Positions 19,642 to 27,996 of a stretch of DNA of 64,000 nt are shown one piece after another (position 1 is the first letter of the stretch; each line of letters opens with the position of its first letter). The notes under the pieces were generated by a model, which did no database searches, had not been told where the DNA came from, and saw only the letters and a list, made by a program, of their open reading frames with translations. The DNA comes from Stakelama flava (lineage in GTDB: Bacteria > Pseudomonadota > Alphaproteobacteria > Sphingomonadales > Sphingomonadaceae): assembly GCF_019351405.1 (NCBI RefSeq), contig NZ_JAHWZX010000015.1, positions 17,445 to 81,444 on the forward strand, given 5' to 3'. A program made the position numbers and the translations under genes.

Positions 19642-20666
19642 GCGGCCTCCGCTTCGAAATTTTCAAGGTCGTCGGTGATCCGGCGGGTGAGATCGTCGCG
19701 CACCATCTTTGCGGCAAGGCCGATCGCGGTCGAAACCCCGATTTCGTTCGCGCCGCCGTGGCTTTTGACCACCAGCCCGTTCAGGCCCAGAAACACCGCG
19801 CCATTATGGTTGTTGGGATCGAGATGGTCGCGAAGCAGTTCGGTCGCCGGTCGAGAGATCAGGAAACCCAGCTTCGAACGGACCGAACTGGAAAAGGCGC
19901 GCTTGAGCAGATCGGCGACGAAGCGCGCGGTCCCCTCGGCGGTCTTGAGCGCGATATTGCCCGAAAAGCCGTCGCACACCACGACATCGACTTCGCCGCG
20001 CGATATCCGGTCGCCCTCGATATAGCCGCTGAAATCGAGCGGCAAATGGCTTGCCGCACGCAGTTGCGCCGCCGCGTCGCGCACCTTGTCGGTGCCCTTT
20101 TGCTCTTCGGTCCCGATGTTGAGCAGCGCGACACGCGGCGCGGCAAGATCGAGCGCGGTTCGCGCATAGGCCGCGCCCATCACCGCGAACTGCACCAGAT
20201 TGCGCGTGTCGCATTCGGCATTGGCGCCAAGGTCGAGCATCACCAGATCGGTTCCAAGGCTGGGCAGCAGCGCGGCGAGTGCCGGCCTGTCGATCCCCGG
20301 CATCGTGCGCAGCGACAGCTTCGACATCGCCATCAGCGCGCCGGTATTGCCCGATGAAACCGCCGCCGCCGCCCTGCCCTGCTTCACCAGATCGATGGCG
20401 ATCCCCATCGACGTGGTGCGCGCGCGGCGGATCGCCTGGCTGGGCCTGGCGTCGGAGGAAACGATTTCGGGCGCATGCACCACTTCGGACGCGGCAGACA
20501 GGCCGGGATGACGGTCCAGCCCGGCGCGAATCGCGGCCTCGTCACCGACAAGGAAAAATTCAGTACCTTCGAACCGGCGGCGCGCACGCGCCACTCCGGC
20601 GAGCATCACGGCCAGTCCCTCGTCGCCGCCCATCGCATCGACGGCGATTCGGGAGCTGGAAGTCAT
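19638..20666 (-). CDS. plsX: phosphate acyltransferase
   Basis: PlsX converts acyl-ACP and phosphate to acyl-phosphate, the donor for PlsY in phospholipid synthesis. It is a 342-residue peripheral membrane enzyme. Family motifs seen are [16 protein letters not shown] at the N-terminus, [33 protein letters not shown], and [17 protein letters not shown]. The start at [14 protein letters not shown] is unambiguous. The gene lies 30 bases after rpmF and overlaps fabH, as in many Gram-negative bacteria. Confidence 0.96.
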   Translation of the reverse strand: MTSSSRIAVDAMGGDEGLAVMLAGVARARRRFEGTEFFLVGDEAAIRAGLDRHPGLSAASEVVHAPEIVSSDARPSQAIRRARTTSMGIAIDLVKQGRAAAAVSSGNTGALMAMSKLSLRTMPGIDRPALAALLPSLGTDLVMLDLGANAECDTRNLVQFAVMGAAYARTALDLAAPRVALLNIGTEEQKGTDKVRDAAAQLRAASHLPLDFSGYIEGDRISRGEVDVVVCDGFSGNIALKTAEGTARFVADLLKRAFSSSVRSKLGFLISRPATELLRDHLDPNNHNGAVFLGLNGLVVKSHGGANEIGVSTAIGLAAKMVRDDLTRRITDDLENFEAEAA

Positions 20667-20696
20667 GCGGTACCTGTCCAGTATCCTGTCGGGCTT

Positions 20697-20876
20697 TTAG
20701 CCTTCGATGGCCACGATCTCACGGCCGTTATAAAAGCCGCAAGCGTTGCACATGTGATGCGGGCGCTTCAGTTCGCCACAATTGGGGCATTCCTGAAACG
20801 ATTCGACCTTCAGCGAATCGTGGGAACGGCGCATGCCGCGCTTGGACGGCGACGTTTTTCTTTTAGGGACGGCCAT
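20697..20876 (-). CDS. rpmF: 50S ribosomal protein L32
   Basis: L32 is a small protein of the large ribosomal subunit. The 59-residue sequence [20 protein letters not shown] is the classic N-terminus. Two CxxC pairs (CPNCGEL and CNACGFY) suggest a zinc ribbon. The ATG at 20876 is chosen over an in-frame ATG six codons upstream because the family always begins MAVPK. It heads the plsX-fabH-ihfA-merR run. The 243 bases to the divergent MAPEG gene hold no further gene. Confidence 0.97.
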   Translation of the reverse strand: MAVPKRKTSPSKRGMRRSHDSLKVESFQECPNCGELKRPHHMCNACGFYNGREIVAIEG

Positions 20877-21119
20877 TTCGGCACCTTCTAGCAAATCAAT
20901 TCATGAACGATCGGGGTCGCGATACGCCCCGCGCGCGGATGAGGCAAGCGGCGGACGGTCCAGCCGCTCGGCAGCCGGCGGCCGGGCAAGTCACGAAGCG
21001 AGCGAGCGCCTATAGCGATTTTCGCCCGCGTTGCAAGCGCGTGCGCGCCGTGGCAGGGCGAACGCGCCACGCATTGCATCGGGCGATGCGCAGGGCAACT
21101 GCCTTACCGGGGATATTAG

Positions 21120-21551
21120 ATGGGAATGACGATCAGCCTTGTCACCGCCGGCGCCTGTGCGCTGATCAATCTGTGGCTTGCCTTTCGCATCGGCCGAATT
21201 CGCCGCGCGCACGGCATCTATGTCGGCGATGGCGGCAATGACGTGCTGGCGCGCCGGATGCGGTCGCAGGCCAATTTCGTCGAATATGCGCCCTTCGTGC
21301 TGATCCTCATCGCGCTGATCGAATATGTCTCCGGATCGAGCGTGCTGTTGTGGATCGCCGCGGCGGCGTTCATCGCGGCGCGCATTGCCCATCCGTTCGG
21401 AATGGACGGATGGATCCCCGGCCGGATGGCGGGCACGCTGGTAACGTTCCTGTTGCTGCTCGCGCTGGGACTCTACGCGGTCAGCCTGCCGTTCACGCAT
21501 GGCAATCCGATTCCCGCCGATGGCGTGACCAGTCCGCCGCCCAGCGCCTGA
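21120..21551 (+). CDS. MAPEG-family membrane protein
   Basis: This 143-residue protein has four hydrophobic helices (about residues 4-20, 55-75, 78-95, 105-128). It shows the MAPEG pattern RMRSQANFVEYAPFVLILIALIE with the conserved RxxxAxxNxxEY-like segment. Human MAPEG members conjugate or isomerise with glutathione. Bacterial homologues are mostly uncharacterised, and glutathione-dependent detoxification at the inner membrane is the usual inference. It converges on the monooxygenase gene with an eleven-base gap. Confidence 0.88.
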   Translation: MGMTISLVTAGACALINLWLAFRIGRIRRAHGIYVGDGGNDVLARRMRSQANFVEYAPFVLILIALIEYVSGSSVLLWIAAAAFIAARIAHPFGMDGWIPGRMAGTLVTFLLLLALGLYAVSLPFTHGNPIPADGVTSPPPSA

Positions 21552-21562
21552 TCGCGCAATCG

Positions 21563-23167
21563 CTACAGGCGCTGTAAGAAGTCGGTCGCGGCGGCGATGT
21601 CCAGCGTATCGCTGCGCCAGGCGACATAGCCATCGGGGCGAACAAGAATGGTCGCCCGACCATCGCCCGCTGCAACGCCGTACCGATCGAACACCTCGCC
21701 GCTCTCGATACGGTCAACGCCCTCGCGCAGGCCACCGGCCTGACGTGTGAGGAGATGGGGTTCGACACCCGTCCCGCGCAGCGTGGAAAACCGGTCGAGC
21801 ATTGCGCGCGCTTCGTTCGCCGCAAGCGGTTCGCGCGAAAGCACAAGCAGGTGAAAGCGATAGCCGCACAGAAGGTCGAACAGGTCGCGATGCCGCGAAA
21901 GCTGTGCGTCGGGCGCGCGCATTCCCGCCCCCGCCGCCACCGTGCGACCGGCCGGATAGGCGATATCGATCTGCGCGAATTTTCGGAACGCCGCGCTCTG
22001 CACCGCGGCAAGACCAGAAGCGGGGCCGAGAATCGCCGGGGCCAGAAGATCGCGCAACTGCGCGCGCCATCCGCTCTGCCCCGCTGCAACGGCGAATAGT
22101 CGGTCGGTAAAGCGCAGCACCTCCCGCGCGACCGGCAGGCGTTCGCTCTCATAGCTGTCGAGCAGCGCATCGTCGGCGTTCCCGCGCAAAACCGCCGCCA
22201 GTTTCCATGCAAGGTTCGCCGCGTCCTGAAGTCCGGTATTCATCCCCTGCCCGCCAGCGGGCGAATGGATATGCGCGGCGTCGCCCGCTACGAAAACGCG
22301 CCCGGCACGATAGCGATCGACCGCGCGATGATGAGTGCGAAAACGGGTCAGCCAGACGGGATCATGCAGGCGCACCGGCTGGCACGTCGCTTCGGCAAAG
22401 GCCGCCTGCAATTCGTCCAGCGGCAGCGGTTCGGGTCGCACCGGATCACCGCCACCACCAGCGCGCAAATCGGTCGTCATTACCCGCGACAGCCCCGTGC
22501 CGTGCAACGGAAAGAACAGCCCGATCCGTTCGCCGTGCATGAAAATCCGGAAACGCCCGTGATCGAGCGGCCAGTCGAGTTGAACGTCGCCGAGCAGGAA
22601 GGTCTGCGGATAGCGCGCGCCGTCGAAATCGAGGTTTAGCGATTCGCGTACGATGCTGTGCGCGCCGTCCGCACCGAGCACATAGCGGGCGGCAATGCGC
22701 ACCGCTGATCCGTCCGCGCGCTTGCCGGTGGCAAGCACTCCGTCCTCGTCCTGCGCCAAACCTGTGATTTCTATCCCGCGATCGATGGCGAGGCCGGTTT
22801 CGCCGAGCGAATCGATCAGCACCGATTCGGTTTCCGACTGCGGAACCATCAGGATGAAGCGATACGGCGTGTCGCGCGCCTCCACCCGGTCATAGTCCAG
22901 TCCCCCGACCCACTTTCCCGACACGAAGAAATCGATACCGCTGGTGATCGCGCCGCGTTCGATCAGCCGATCGACAAGCCCCAGCGCGGCGAACAGTTCT
23001 AGCGAGCGAGCCGACACCGCGAAGGCACGCGATTCGCGCGATTGTTCGGCACGCAGATCGACAATGCGAACATCGACCCCGCATCGGTTCAGCAGGTTCG
23101 CCGCCATAAGGCCGGTGGGACCGGCGCCGATGACGAGCACTTCGCAATTGATATCCGCATGATCCAT
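21563..23167 (-). CDS. FAD-dependent aromatic monooxygenase (PheA/TfdB type)
   Basis: This 534-residue flavoprotein belongs to group A of the hydroxylases that insert oxygen into aromatic rings using NAD(P)H. The FAD-binding VIGAGPTGLMAANLL lies at the N-terminus. The second flavin motif VFVAGDAAHIHSPAGGQGMNTG is in the middle, and a thioredoxin-like C-terminal domain completes the phenol-hydroxylase layout. ATG 23167 has a good AAGGAAAGGAA ribosome binding site; a GTG seven codons upstream is possible but would overlap that site. It is divergent from a TetR gene with two palindromes between them, so it is probably repressed by TetR and induced by its substrate or a toxic phenolic. Confidence 0.9.
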   Translation of the reverse strand: MDHADINCEVLVIGAGPTGLMAANLLNRCGVDVRIVDLRAEQSRESRAFAVSARSLELFAALGLVDRLIERGAITSGIDFFVSGKWVGGLDYDRVEARDTPYRFILMVPQSETESVLIDSLGETGLAIDRGIEITGLAQDEDGVLATGKRADGSAVRIAARYVLGADGAHSIVRESLNLDFDGARYPQTFLLGDVQLDWPLDHGRFRIFMHGERIGLFFPLHGTGLSRVMTTDLRAGGGGDPVRPEPLPLDELQAAFAEATCQPVRLHDPVWLTRFRTHHRAVDRYRAGRVFVAGDAAHIHSPAGGQGMNTGLQDAANLAWKLAAVLRGNADDALLDSYESERLPVAREVLRFTDRLFAVAAGQSGWRAQLRDLLAPAILGPASGLAAVQSAAFRKFAQIDIAYPAGRTVAAGAGMRAPDAQLSRHRDLFDLLCGYRFHLLVLSREPLAANEARAMLDRFSTLRGTGVEPHLLTRQAGGLREGVDRIESGEVFDRYGVAAGDGRATILVRPDGYVAWRSDTLDIAAATDFLQRL

Positions 23168-23199
23168 CGAATCGTTCCTTTCCTTCACTCGAACTAAAA

Positions 23200-23213
23200 T
23201 GACCCGTTGGTCA
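23200..23213. promoter_or_regulatory. TetR operator candidate 1
   Basis: The perfect palindrome TGACC-CGTT-GGTCA lies 33 bases upstream of the monooxygenase start. It has the same half-sites as the site at 23232-23245, and the two centres are 32 bases apart, about three helical turns. TetR proteins bind such short palindromes as dimers, so it is likely an operator for the adjacent divergent pair. Confidence 0.75.
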
Positions 23214-23231
23214 CTTTAGTCAACTGAAAGG

Positions 23232-23245
23232 TGACCGGCGGGTCA
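23232..23245. promoter_or_regulatory. TetR operator candidate 2
   Basis: The palindrome TGACC-GGCG-GGTCA repeats the half-sites of the site at 23200-23213 and lies 22 bases upstream of the tetR ATG. Its position suggests autoregulation of tetR together with repression of the monooxygenase gene. Confidence 0.75.
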
Positions 23246-23266
23246 TGTTTGCGTAAGGCTGGCATC

Positions 23267-23911
23267 ATGACCGATCCCGCCACCGCCAAAGGCCGCCGTG
23301 CGCGTGGGCCTAGCCCCGCGAAAACCGCGGCGACGCGACGCGCGCTGCTCGATGCGGCGCTGCACACATTCCTTGAATACGGCTTTGCCGATACGCGGAT
23401 GAGTGACGTTGCAAAGCGCGCCGGACTGGCCAAAGGCACAATATACCGCCATTTTGACGACAAGACTGCGCTGTTCGGCGAGGTGCTGCGCACCATCATG
23501 GCGGGCGCGGCGGCCGGTAGCGCGCTACCGCGACCACGCGCGGAGGAGCATACCGGCGATTTTCTGCGCCGCGCGGTCCTGCCGATGCTGGCGCAATTAC
23601 AGGCGAGCGGCATGATCGCAGTCCCGCGCCTTGTCGCCGCCGAAGGGCCGCGCTTCCCCGAACTGGCCGCCGTCTACCGCCGCGTGGCGATAGAACCGGT
23701 GCTGCGGATCATCCGGGTATATGCGCGGCGCGCCGAGCGCAGGGGGGAACTTCGCAGCGAAGGGCTGTCGCAAATGCCGATCCTGCTCGCCGCGCCCGTG
23801 GTCGTCGCGACGCTGTGGAACGGGCTGTTCGCTTCGGACGGGCAATTGGAAGTGACGGCGGTTTTCAGTGCCTGGATCGACCTGGTGTTCGGCAACAGCA
23901 CGGCGCGATAA
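23267..23911 (+). CDS. TetR-family transcriptional repressor
   Basis: This 214-residue regulator has an N-terminal Arg/Ala-rich lead and then the TetR helix-turn-helix (RALLDAALHTFLEYGFADTRMSDVAKRAGLAKGTIYRHFDDK, split over residues about 22-65). The C-terminal ligand-binding and dimerisation domain is hydrophobic and resembles the TetR_C family seen with AcrR-like proteins. ATG 23267 gives MTDPATAKG; the ATG 36 bases upstream would fall inside the second palindrome and is unlikely. It is divergent from the FAD monooxygenase gene. The inducer is probably a substrate or product of that enzyme. Confidence 0.92.
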   Translation: MTDPATAKGRRARGPSPAKTAATRRALLDAALHTFLEYGFADTRMSDVAKRAGLAKGTIYRHFDDKTALFGEVLRTIMAGAAAGSALPRPRAEEHTGDFLRRAVLPMLAQLQASGMIAVPRLVAAEGPRFPELAAVYRRVAIEPVLRIIRVYARRAERRGELRSEGLSQMPILLAAPVVVATLWNGLFASDGQLEVTAVFSAWIDLVFGNSTAR

Positions 23912-23915
23912 AGCA

Positions 23916-23944
23916 TTGACAGTAACGGCGCGCGCGCGTTTACA
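23916..23944 (+). promoter_or_regulatory. possible promoter of the ROK repressor gene
   Basis: A perfect -35 box TTGACA (23916-23921) is followed after 17 bases by TTTACA (23939-23944), which matches only half of the -10 consensus. The AT-rich stretch that follows (23945-23970) differs sharply from the surrounding GC-rich DNA. The ROK gene starts about 95 bases downstream. Confidence 0.4.
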
Positions 23945-24037
23945 AAAAAGAATTATTAAACCATTTTATTACAAGCGTGCGGCATCGAGGCGCCCGGGCA
24001 TCGGGACTTCACCCTCCGCACTCGAAAGATCGCGTCC

Positions 24038-25279
24038 ATGAAATTCACTGCGCCCGCCGACCCGGAAAGGCGTTCGAGCAACACCGGGGCCGATACCCGC
24101 GATGCGCGGCTGCGGCTGAGCCTGAGCGGCACCAATCTGGAACGCGCGGGTGATTACAACCAGCGTATCGTGCTTCAGGCAATTCGTCTGACGGGGGAGA
24201 CCACGCGGACCGCGCTTGCTCGCCTTACCGGGCTGACCGCGCCGACCATCGCGAACATCACCGGCCGGTTGATGGAGCTTGGCTTCCTGAAACCCGCCGG
24301 GCGGTTGCAGGGAAAGCGCGGCCAGCCCGCGATGCGAATCGTCATCGATCCGGATGCCGCATTTGCAATCGGGCTGAACATTGATCGCGATCACATCACG
24401 ATCCTTACCCTCGACCTGGCGGGCAGGGTGCGCAGCCGCCAGTCGCTGGAGATCGCCTTTGCCCTGCCCGCTACAGTGACCGACTATCTTCGCGACGTGC
24501 TGCCGGGATTGCTGGAGGCGGGCGGGATCGATCGCGATCGCATATTGGGCGTCGGGGTGGCGCTGCCCGACGATCTGGGCCGGATCACCCTGCCGCACCG
24601 GCCGCGGGAATATGATGCGTGGGAGGGAATCGACCTGGATGAATTGCTGGGCGACGTTCTACCCTGGCCGATCCATGCCGACAACGATGCGGCGACCGCC
24701 GCGCTGGGCGAGGCAAATCTGGGCAAGGGGATAGCGCTGCCCAATTTCTTCTACCTGCTGATCAGCGCGGGACTGGGCAGCGGGCTGGTCATCGACCGCA
24801 GCTATGTGCGCGGCGCCGATTCGCGATCGGGCGAGATATGGGCGATGCCCGATGCCACCGGCCCGCGCGGCACGAATATTCAGGATACGGTATCGCTGTC
24901 GGCGCTTTATGCCCGGCTGGAAGCGGCGGGGCACGAAGCGCGTCGGCCCGAAGAACTGTTAAACGCATCGCAGGAGAAACATGCGGTGATCGAACACTGG
25001 CTGGACGATGCCGCGCGCGTGCTGGTCCAGCCGCTGATCGCGGTCAACTGTCTGATCAATCCGTCGACCATCCTGATCGGCGGGCGGCTTCCCGCCCCGC
25101 TTGCCGACGCGCTGGTCGAGCGGTTGAACAAAAAGATGACCGATCTGCAATTGCCTGCCGTGGCGCCGGTGCGCCGCGCGGAAACGGCCAGCGATGCCTC
25201 TGCGATCGGCGCGGCGTTCATGCCGTTTCTCGACAGCCTGCTGCCGTCGGAATCGATCCTGATGCAGGCAGGGCGCTGA
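24038..25279 (+). CDS. ROK-family transcriptional regulator
   Basis: This 413-residue protein has an N-terminal winged helix (about residues 35-95; TRTALARLTGLTAPTIANITGRLMELG) joined to a ROK sugar-binding domain like NagC, Mlc and XylR. The ROK core has ISAGLGSGLVIDRSYVRGADSRSGEI. The region where family members carry the zinc-binding CxCGxxGC motif reads RGTNIQDTVSL instead, so the zinc site is missing. It is the first plus-strand gene before the mannosidase locus and most likely represses it until a sugar such as mannose or an oligosaccharide is present. The effector is inferred from context only. Confidence 0.88.
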   Translation: MKFTAPADPERRSSNTGADTRDARLRLSLSGTNLERAGDYNQRIVLQAIRLTGETTRTALARLTGLTAPTIANITGRLMELGFLKPAGRLQGKRGQPAMRIVIDPDAAFAIGLNIDRDHITILTLDLAGRVRSRQSLEIAFALPATVTDYLRDVLPGLLEAGGIDRDRILGVGVALPDDLGRITLPHRPREYDAWEGIDLDELLGDVLPWPIHADNDAATAALGEANLGKGIALPNFFYLLISAGLGSGLVIDRSYVRGADSRSGEIWAMPDATGPRGTNIQDTVSLSALYARLEAAGHEARRPEELLNASQEKHAVIEHWLDDAARVLVQPLIAVNCLINPSTILIGGRLPAPLADALVERLNKKMTDLQLPAVAPVRRAETASDASAIGAAFMPFLDSLLPSESILMQAGR

Positions 25280-25382
25280 TCCGGCGGGCAGCGTTTGCAC
25301 GTTGCAGCCATTACGACTTCCAGCACGTTCCGGCGCAGCACGCGGCATCGCGCCCACCGACACCCAGTACCTGCGAAGCTAA

Positions 25383-25397
25383 TTGACAAACAATTTG
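25383..25397. promoter_or_regulatory. shared PUL motif, copy 1 (TTGACAAA-N3-TTTG)
   Basis: The sequence TTGACAAACAATTTG lies 78 bases upstream of the first GH92 gene. The palindromic core CAAA-N3-TTTG overlaps a TTGACA box. The 12-mer ACAAACAATTTG occurs in inverted orientation at 30057-30068 before the TonB receptor gene. It is a candidate operator of the neighbouring ROK repressor or a promoter element. Confidence 0.55.
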
Positions 25398-25474
25398 GAG
25401 TATTTAATTCTGATCGCCGACGCTGACACAGAATCAGCGCGTTAAAACAGGTTCCATGGGGGGAGCGAAACTGG

Positions 25475-27856
25475 ATGAAACGCAGTGACCAGTGCGGGCG
25501 CAGGTCGCCCCGGCACGCAACGCCGTCTTTCCTGTCAGCTTCATTGGCGGTCATGTCGCTATGTCTGTCGACGCAAGCGCTTGCGCAGAAACGCGTTCGG
25601 GCCGATGACTCACCGGTAACGCTGGCGGACCCGCTGACCGGCACCGCGCCGCTCGATCGCCAGGCACTGATCGGAAATGCGCCGCCGCCCGGGGAACCGG
25701 TCTATTCGGGCCAGACATCCCCCGGCGCGCGCCTGCCCCATGCATCCGTCGCGGCATCGCCGGTCAACAACAATATCGAACTCAGCTATCCCAACGGCGT
25801 CCCGGTTCCCTATTACTACACCAATCCGACGATGATCGGCTTCACCGGCGGCGGCGGCTCCACCTATGGCGGCCATGCCGAACCGATGATCGCGCCGGTC
25901 GTCGGCGACTGGTCCCCGGCCCCTGCCAACCGGCAATCCTATTACGACAAATCACGCGAACATGCGGAACCGGGATATTATTCGGCGTATCTCGACAGTT
26001 TCGATACCAAGGCGGAAATGACCGCAACGCGGTGGGCGAGCATCATGCGCTTCACCTTTCCGCAAAGCGAACGGTCGAACGTCACCATCAATTTCCCGCG
26101 CCATGGGGGCGAGGTCGAAGTGATGAACGATACCATGATCCGGGGAAAGGCGCAGGATGGCGGCGGCACCGACGGCGCATATTTCGTCGCGAAATTCTCT
26201 CGCCCCTTTGTTGCATCGGGCACGTTCCGAAAGTCGCCGGGCGACAATGAAGGATGGGGCATCGGCGTCAGCGACATCGATCCGGGCGAACATCAGGTGG
26301 CGGGCAGCTATGCCGGTGCCTATGTGACGTTCGCCACCCGCGCTGGAGATCAGGTGCTAGTGAAGATGGCGCACGGCACCAGCTACGAACAGGCCGAGCA
26401 GCGGCTGAACGCCGAAATTCCCGGCTGGAATTTCGACGCGGTGCATGATGCGGCGCGTGACCAATGGGCGACGCTCCTGAACCGGGTGCGCGTGTCCGGC
26501 GGGACGGAGAAACAGCGAAGGCTGTTTTATTCCACACTGTTCCAGTCGTTCGCCAGTCCGCGCCTGATCGCCCAGAAGGGAGAGAAATTCACCGACGCCA
26601 ACGGCAAGGTTCAGGTCGCTGCCCATGACCGCTACGGTCCGGTGCCCTTCTGGGACACGGGTCGCAACCAGATCGTCCTGCTGGAACTGATGGAGCCGCA
26701 GGTGGTGCGCGATATCATGGCGTCCGAACTCGACATGGCGCGCGAAAAGGGCTTCATGAACACCTCCTTCCACGGCGACAATGCGGTGTTCCTCTATCTG
26801 GGCGCGTGGGAACGCGGCATCGATTTCGATTATGCCGCAGCCTATCCCTATCTGCGCAAGAACGCGCTCGATCCGTCTGGACCGCGTGGATATCTCGACG
26901 AATATATGCGGCAAGGCTGGATTTCGGACATCGTGCCCGATCACAATCCCAGCCCGCCCTATGCCGGCGGCAAGGCGGGCGTCGCGACGACGCTGGAATA
27001 TGCATGGGACGATTACGCGCTCGCCCGGTTCGCCCGAAAGCTGGGCAAGAACGATGATTATCGGCTATTCGCAAAGCGGGCCGGCAATTATGCGAACGTT
27101 TTCGACAAATCGATAGGCTTCATGCGCGGGCGCACTGCCGATGGCGCGTGGATTTCGCCGTTCGATCCGGCCGAGCCCTATTATAATTTCATGATGAAAG
27201 AGGCATCGGGCTGGTCGACGCTGTGGCTGGTCCCGCATGATGTTCAGGGGCTGATCAACCTGCTGGGTGGCCGCGACGCCTTCAACGCCAAACTCGACGC
27301 TTTCTTCAGCAAACCCTATCGCCCGACCGGCATCTGCCGCGACTGCACCGGCGTGATCGGGCAATATGTGCAGGGCAATCAGCCCGATCAGCAAGCGCCC
27401 TATTATTACGACTGGAGCGGCCAGCCCTGGAAGACGCAGGCGCTGGTGCGCAAGGTGCTCGATCTCACCTATGGCAGCGACGCCGCCGGGTACGGCTATC
27501 CCGGCATGGACGATCAGGGGGCGACCTCCTCCTGGTACGTGCTCAGCGCCATGGGGTTCTACCCCGTCGATCCGTCGAGCCAGACCTATATTATCGGCAG
27601 CCCCGTCTTCGATCACGTCGCGCTCGACATGGGCAATGGAAAGACGCTGGAGATCGAGGCGAAGAACAACTCCGCCGACAATGTCTATATCCAGTCGGCG
27701 ACGCTGAACGGCCGCTCCTGGAACAAGCCGTGGTTTACCCATGACGATATCCGCAACGGCGCGAAGCTGGAGTTCGTCATGGGGCCTGAGCCGAACCGGC
27801 AATGGGGCGCCGCGCGCGATGCCGCGCCCCCGTCGATGACGTCCGTGAGCCACTGA
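25475..27856 (+). CDS. GH92 family alpha-mannosidase, divergent N-terminus
   Basis: This 793-residue secreted enzyme has a signal peptide ending ALAQ. GH92 enzymes are Ca-dependent inverting exo-alpha-mannosidases. The C-terminal catalytic domain shows MKEASGWSTLWLVPHDVQGL, with the Glu that corresponds to the general acid. It also has DDQGATSSWYVLSAMGFYP, with the Asp pair of the base, and PWKTQ. The N-terminal domain is unusual: it has DPLTGTA instead of NPFIGT and GFTGGGGSTYGGHAEP where other members have [11 protein letters not shown]. The loop QGNQPDQQ differs from the HGNEP form. It opens the PUL, with GH2 and TonB genes downstream. Linkage specificity is likely different from its three paralogues but cannot be read from sequence. 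Confidence 0.9.
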   Translation: MKRSDQCGRRSPRHATPSFLSASLAVMSLCLSTQALAQKRVRADDSPVTLADPLTGTAPLDRQALIGNAPPPGEPVYSGQTSPGARLPHASVAASPVNNNIELSYPNGVPVPYYYTNPTMIGFTGGGGSTYGGHAEPMIAPVVGDWSPAPANRQSYYDKSREHAEPGYYSAYLDSFDTKAEMTATRWASIMRFTFPQSERSNVTINFPRHGGEVEVMNDTMIRGKAQDGGGTDGAYFVAKFSRPFVASGTFRKSPGDNEGWGIGVSDIDPGEHQVAGSYAGAYVTFATRAGDQVLVKMAHGTSYEQAEQRLNAEIPGWNFDAVHDAARDQWATLLNRVRVSGGTEKQRRLFYSTLFQSFASPRLIAQKGEKFTDANGKVQVAAHDRYGPVPFWDTGRNQIVLLELMEPQVVRDIMASELDMAREKGFMNTSFHGDNAVFLYLGAWERGIDFDYAAAYPYLRKNALDPSGPRGYLDEYMRQGWISDIVPDHNPSPPYAGGKAGVATTLEYAWDDYALARFARKLGKNDDYRLFAKRAGNYANVFDKSIGFMRGRTADGAWISPFDPAEPYYNFMMKEASGWSTLWLVPHDVQGLINLLGGRDAFNAKLDAFFSKPYRPTGICRDCTGVIGQYVQGNQPDQQAPYYYDWSGQPWKTQALVRKVLDLTYGSDAAGYGYPGMDDQGATSSWYVLSAMGFYPVDPSSQTYIIGSPVFDHVALDMGNGKTLEIEAKNNSADNVYIQSATLNGRSWNKPWFTHDDIRNGAKLEFVMGPEPNRQWGAARDAAPPSMTSVSH

Positions 27857-27901
27857 GCACCCTGTTTTTGCGACCCGCTGGCCCCCTGCAAGCGGCAAAC
27901 T

Positions 27902-27945
27902 GGAGCACGAAGGGGCAACCCTTCTTCCCGCACCCTTCGTGCTCC
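27902..27945. repeat. perfect 13-base-pair intercistronic hairpin
   Basis: GGAGCACGAAGGG and its exact complement CCCTTCGTGCTCC are separated by 18 bases. It lies between the GH92 stop and the GH2 GTG start, and no T-tract follows. It could act as an mRNA-stabilising stem, a partial terminator, or a REP-like element. Confidence 0.7.
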
Positions 27946-27996
27946 CATCTTCATCGCAAGGCGCCCGCTGATAATAGCCGCAAGGAGAGACGAACC

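Noticed and set aside
20877..21119. tRNA or small RNA in the gap between rpmF and the MAPEG gene
   Set aside because: No cloverleaf, CCA-like end or strong hairpin was seen; it is treated as a divergent promoter region.
27802..27996. Open frame upstream of GH2 as an N-terminal extension
   Set aside because: It crosses the end of the GH92 gene and a perfect hairpin, while a strong ribosome binding site and a signal peptide mark GTG 27997 as the start.
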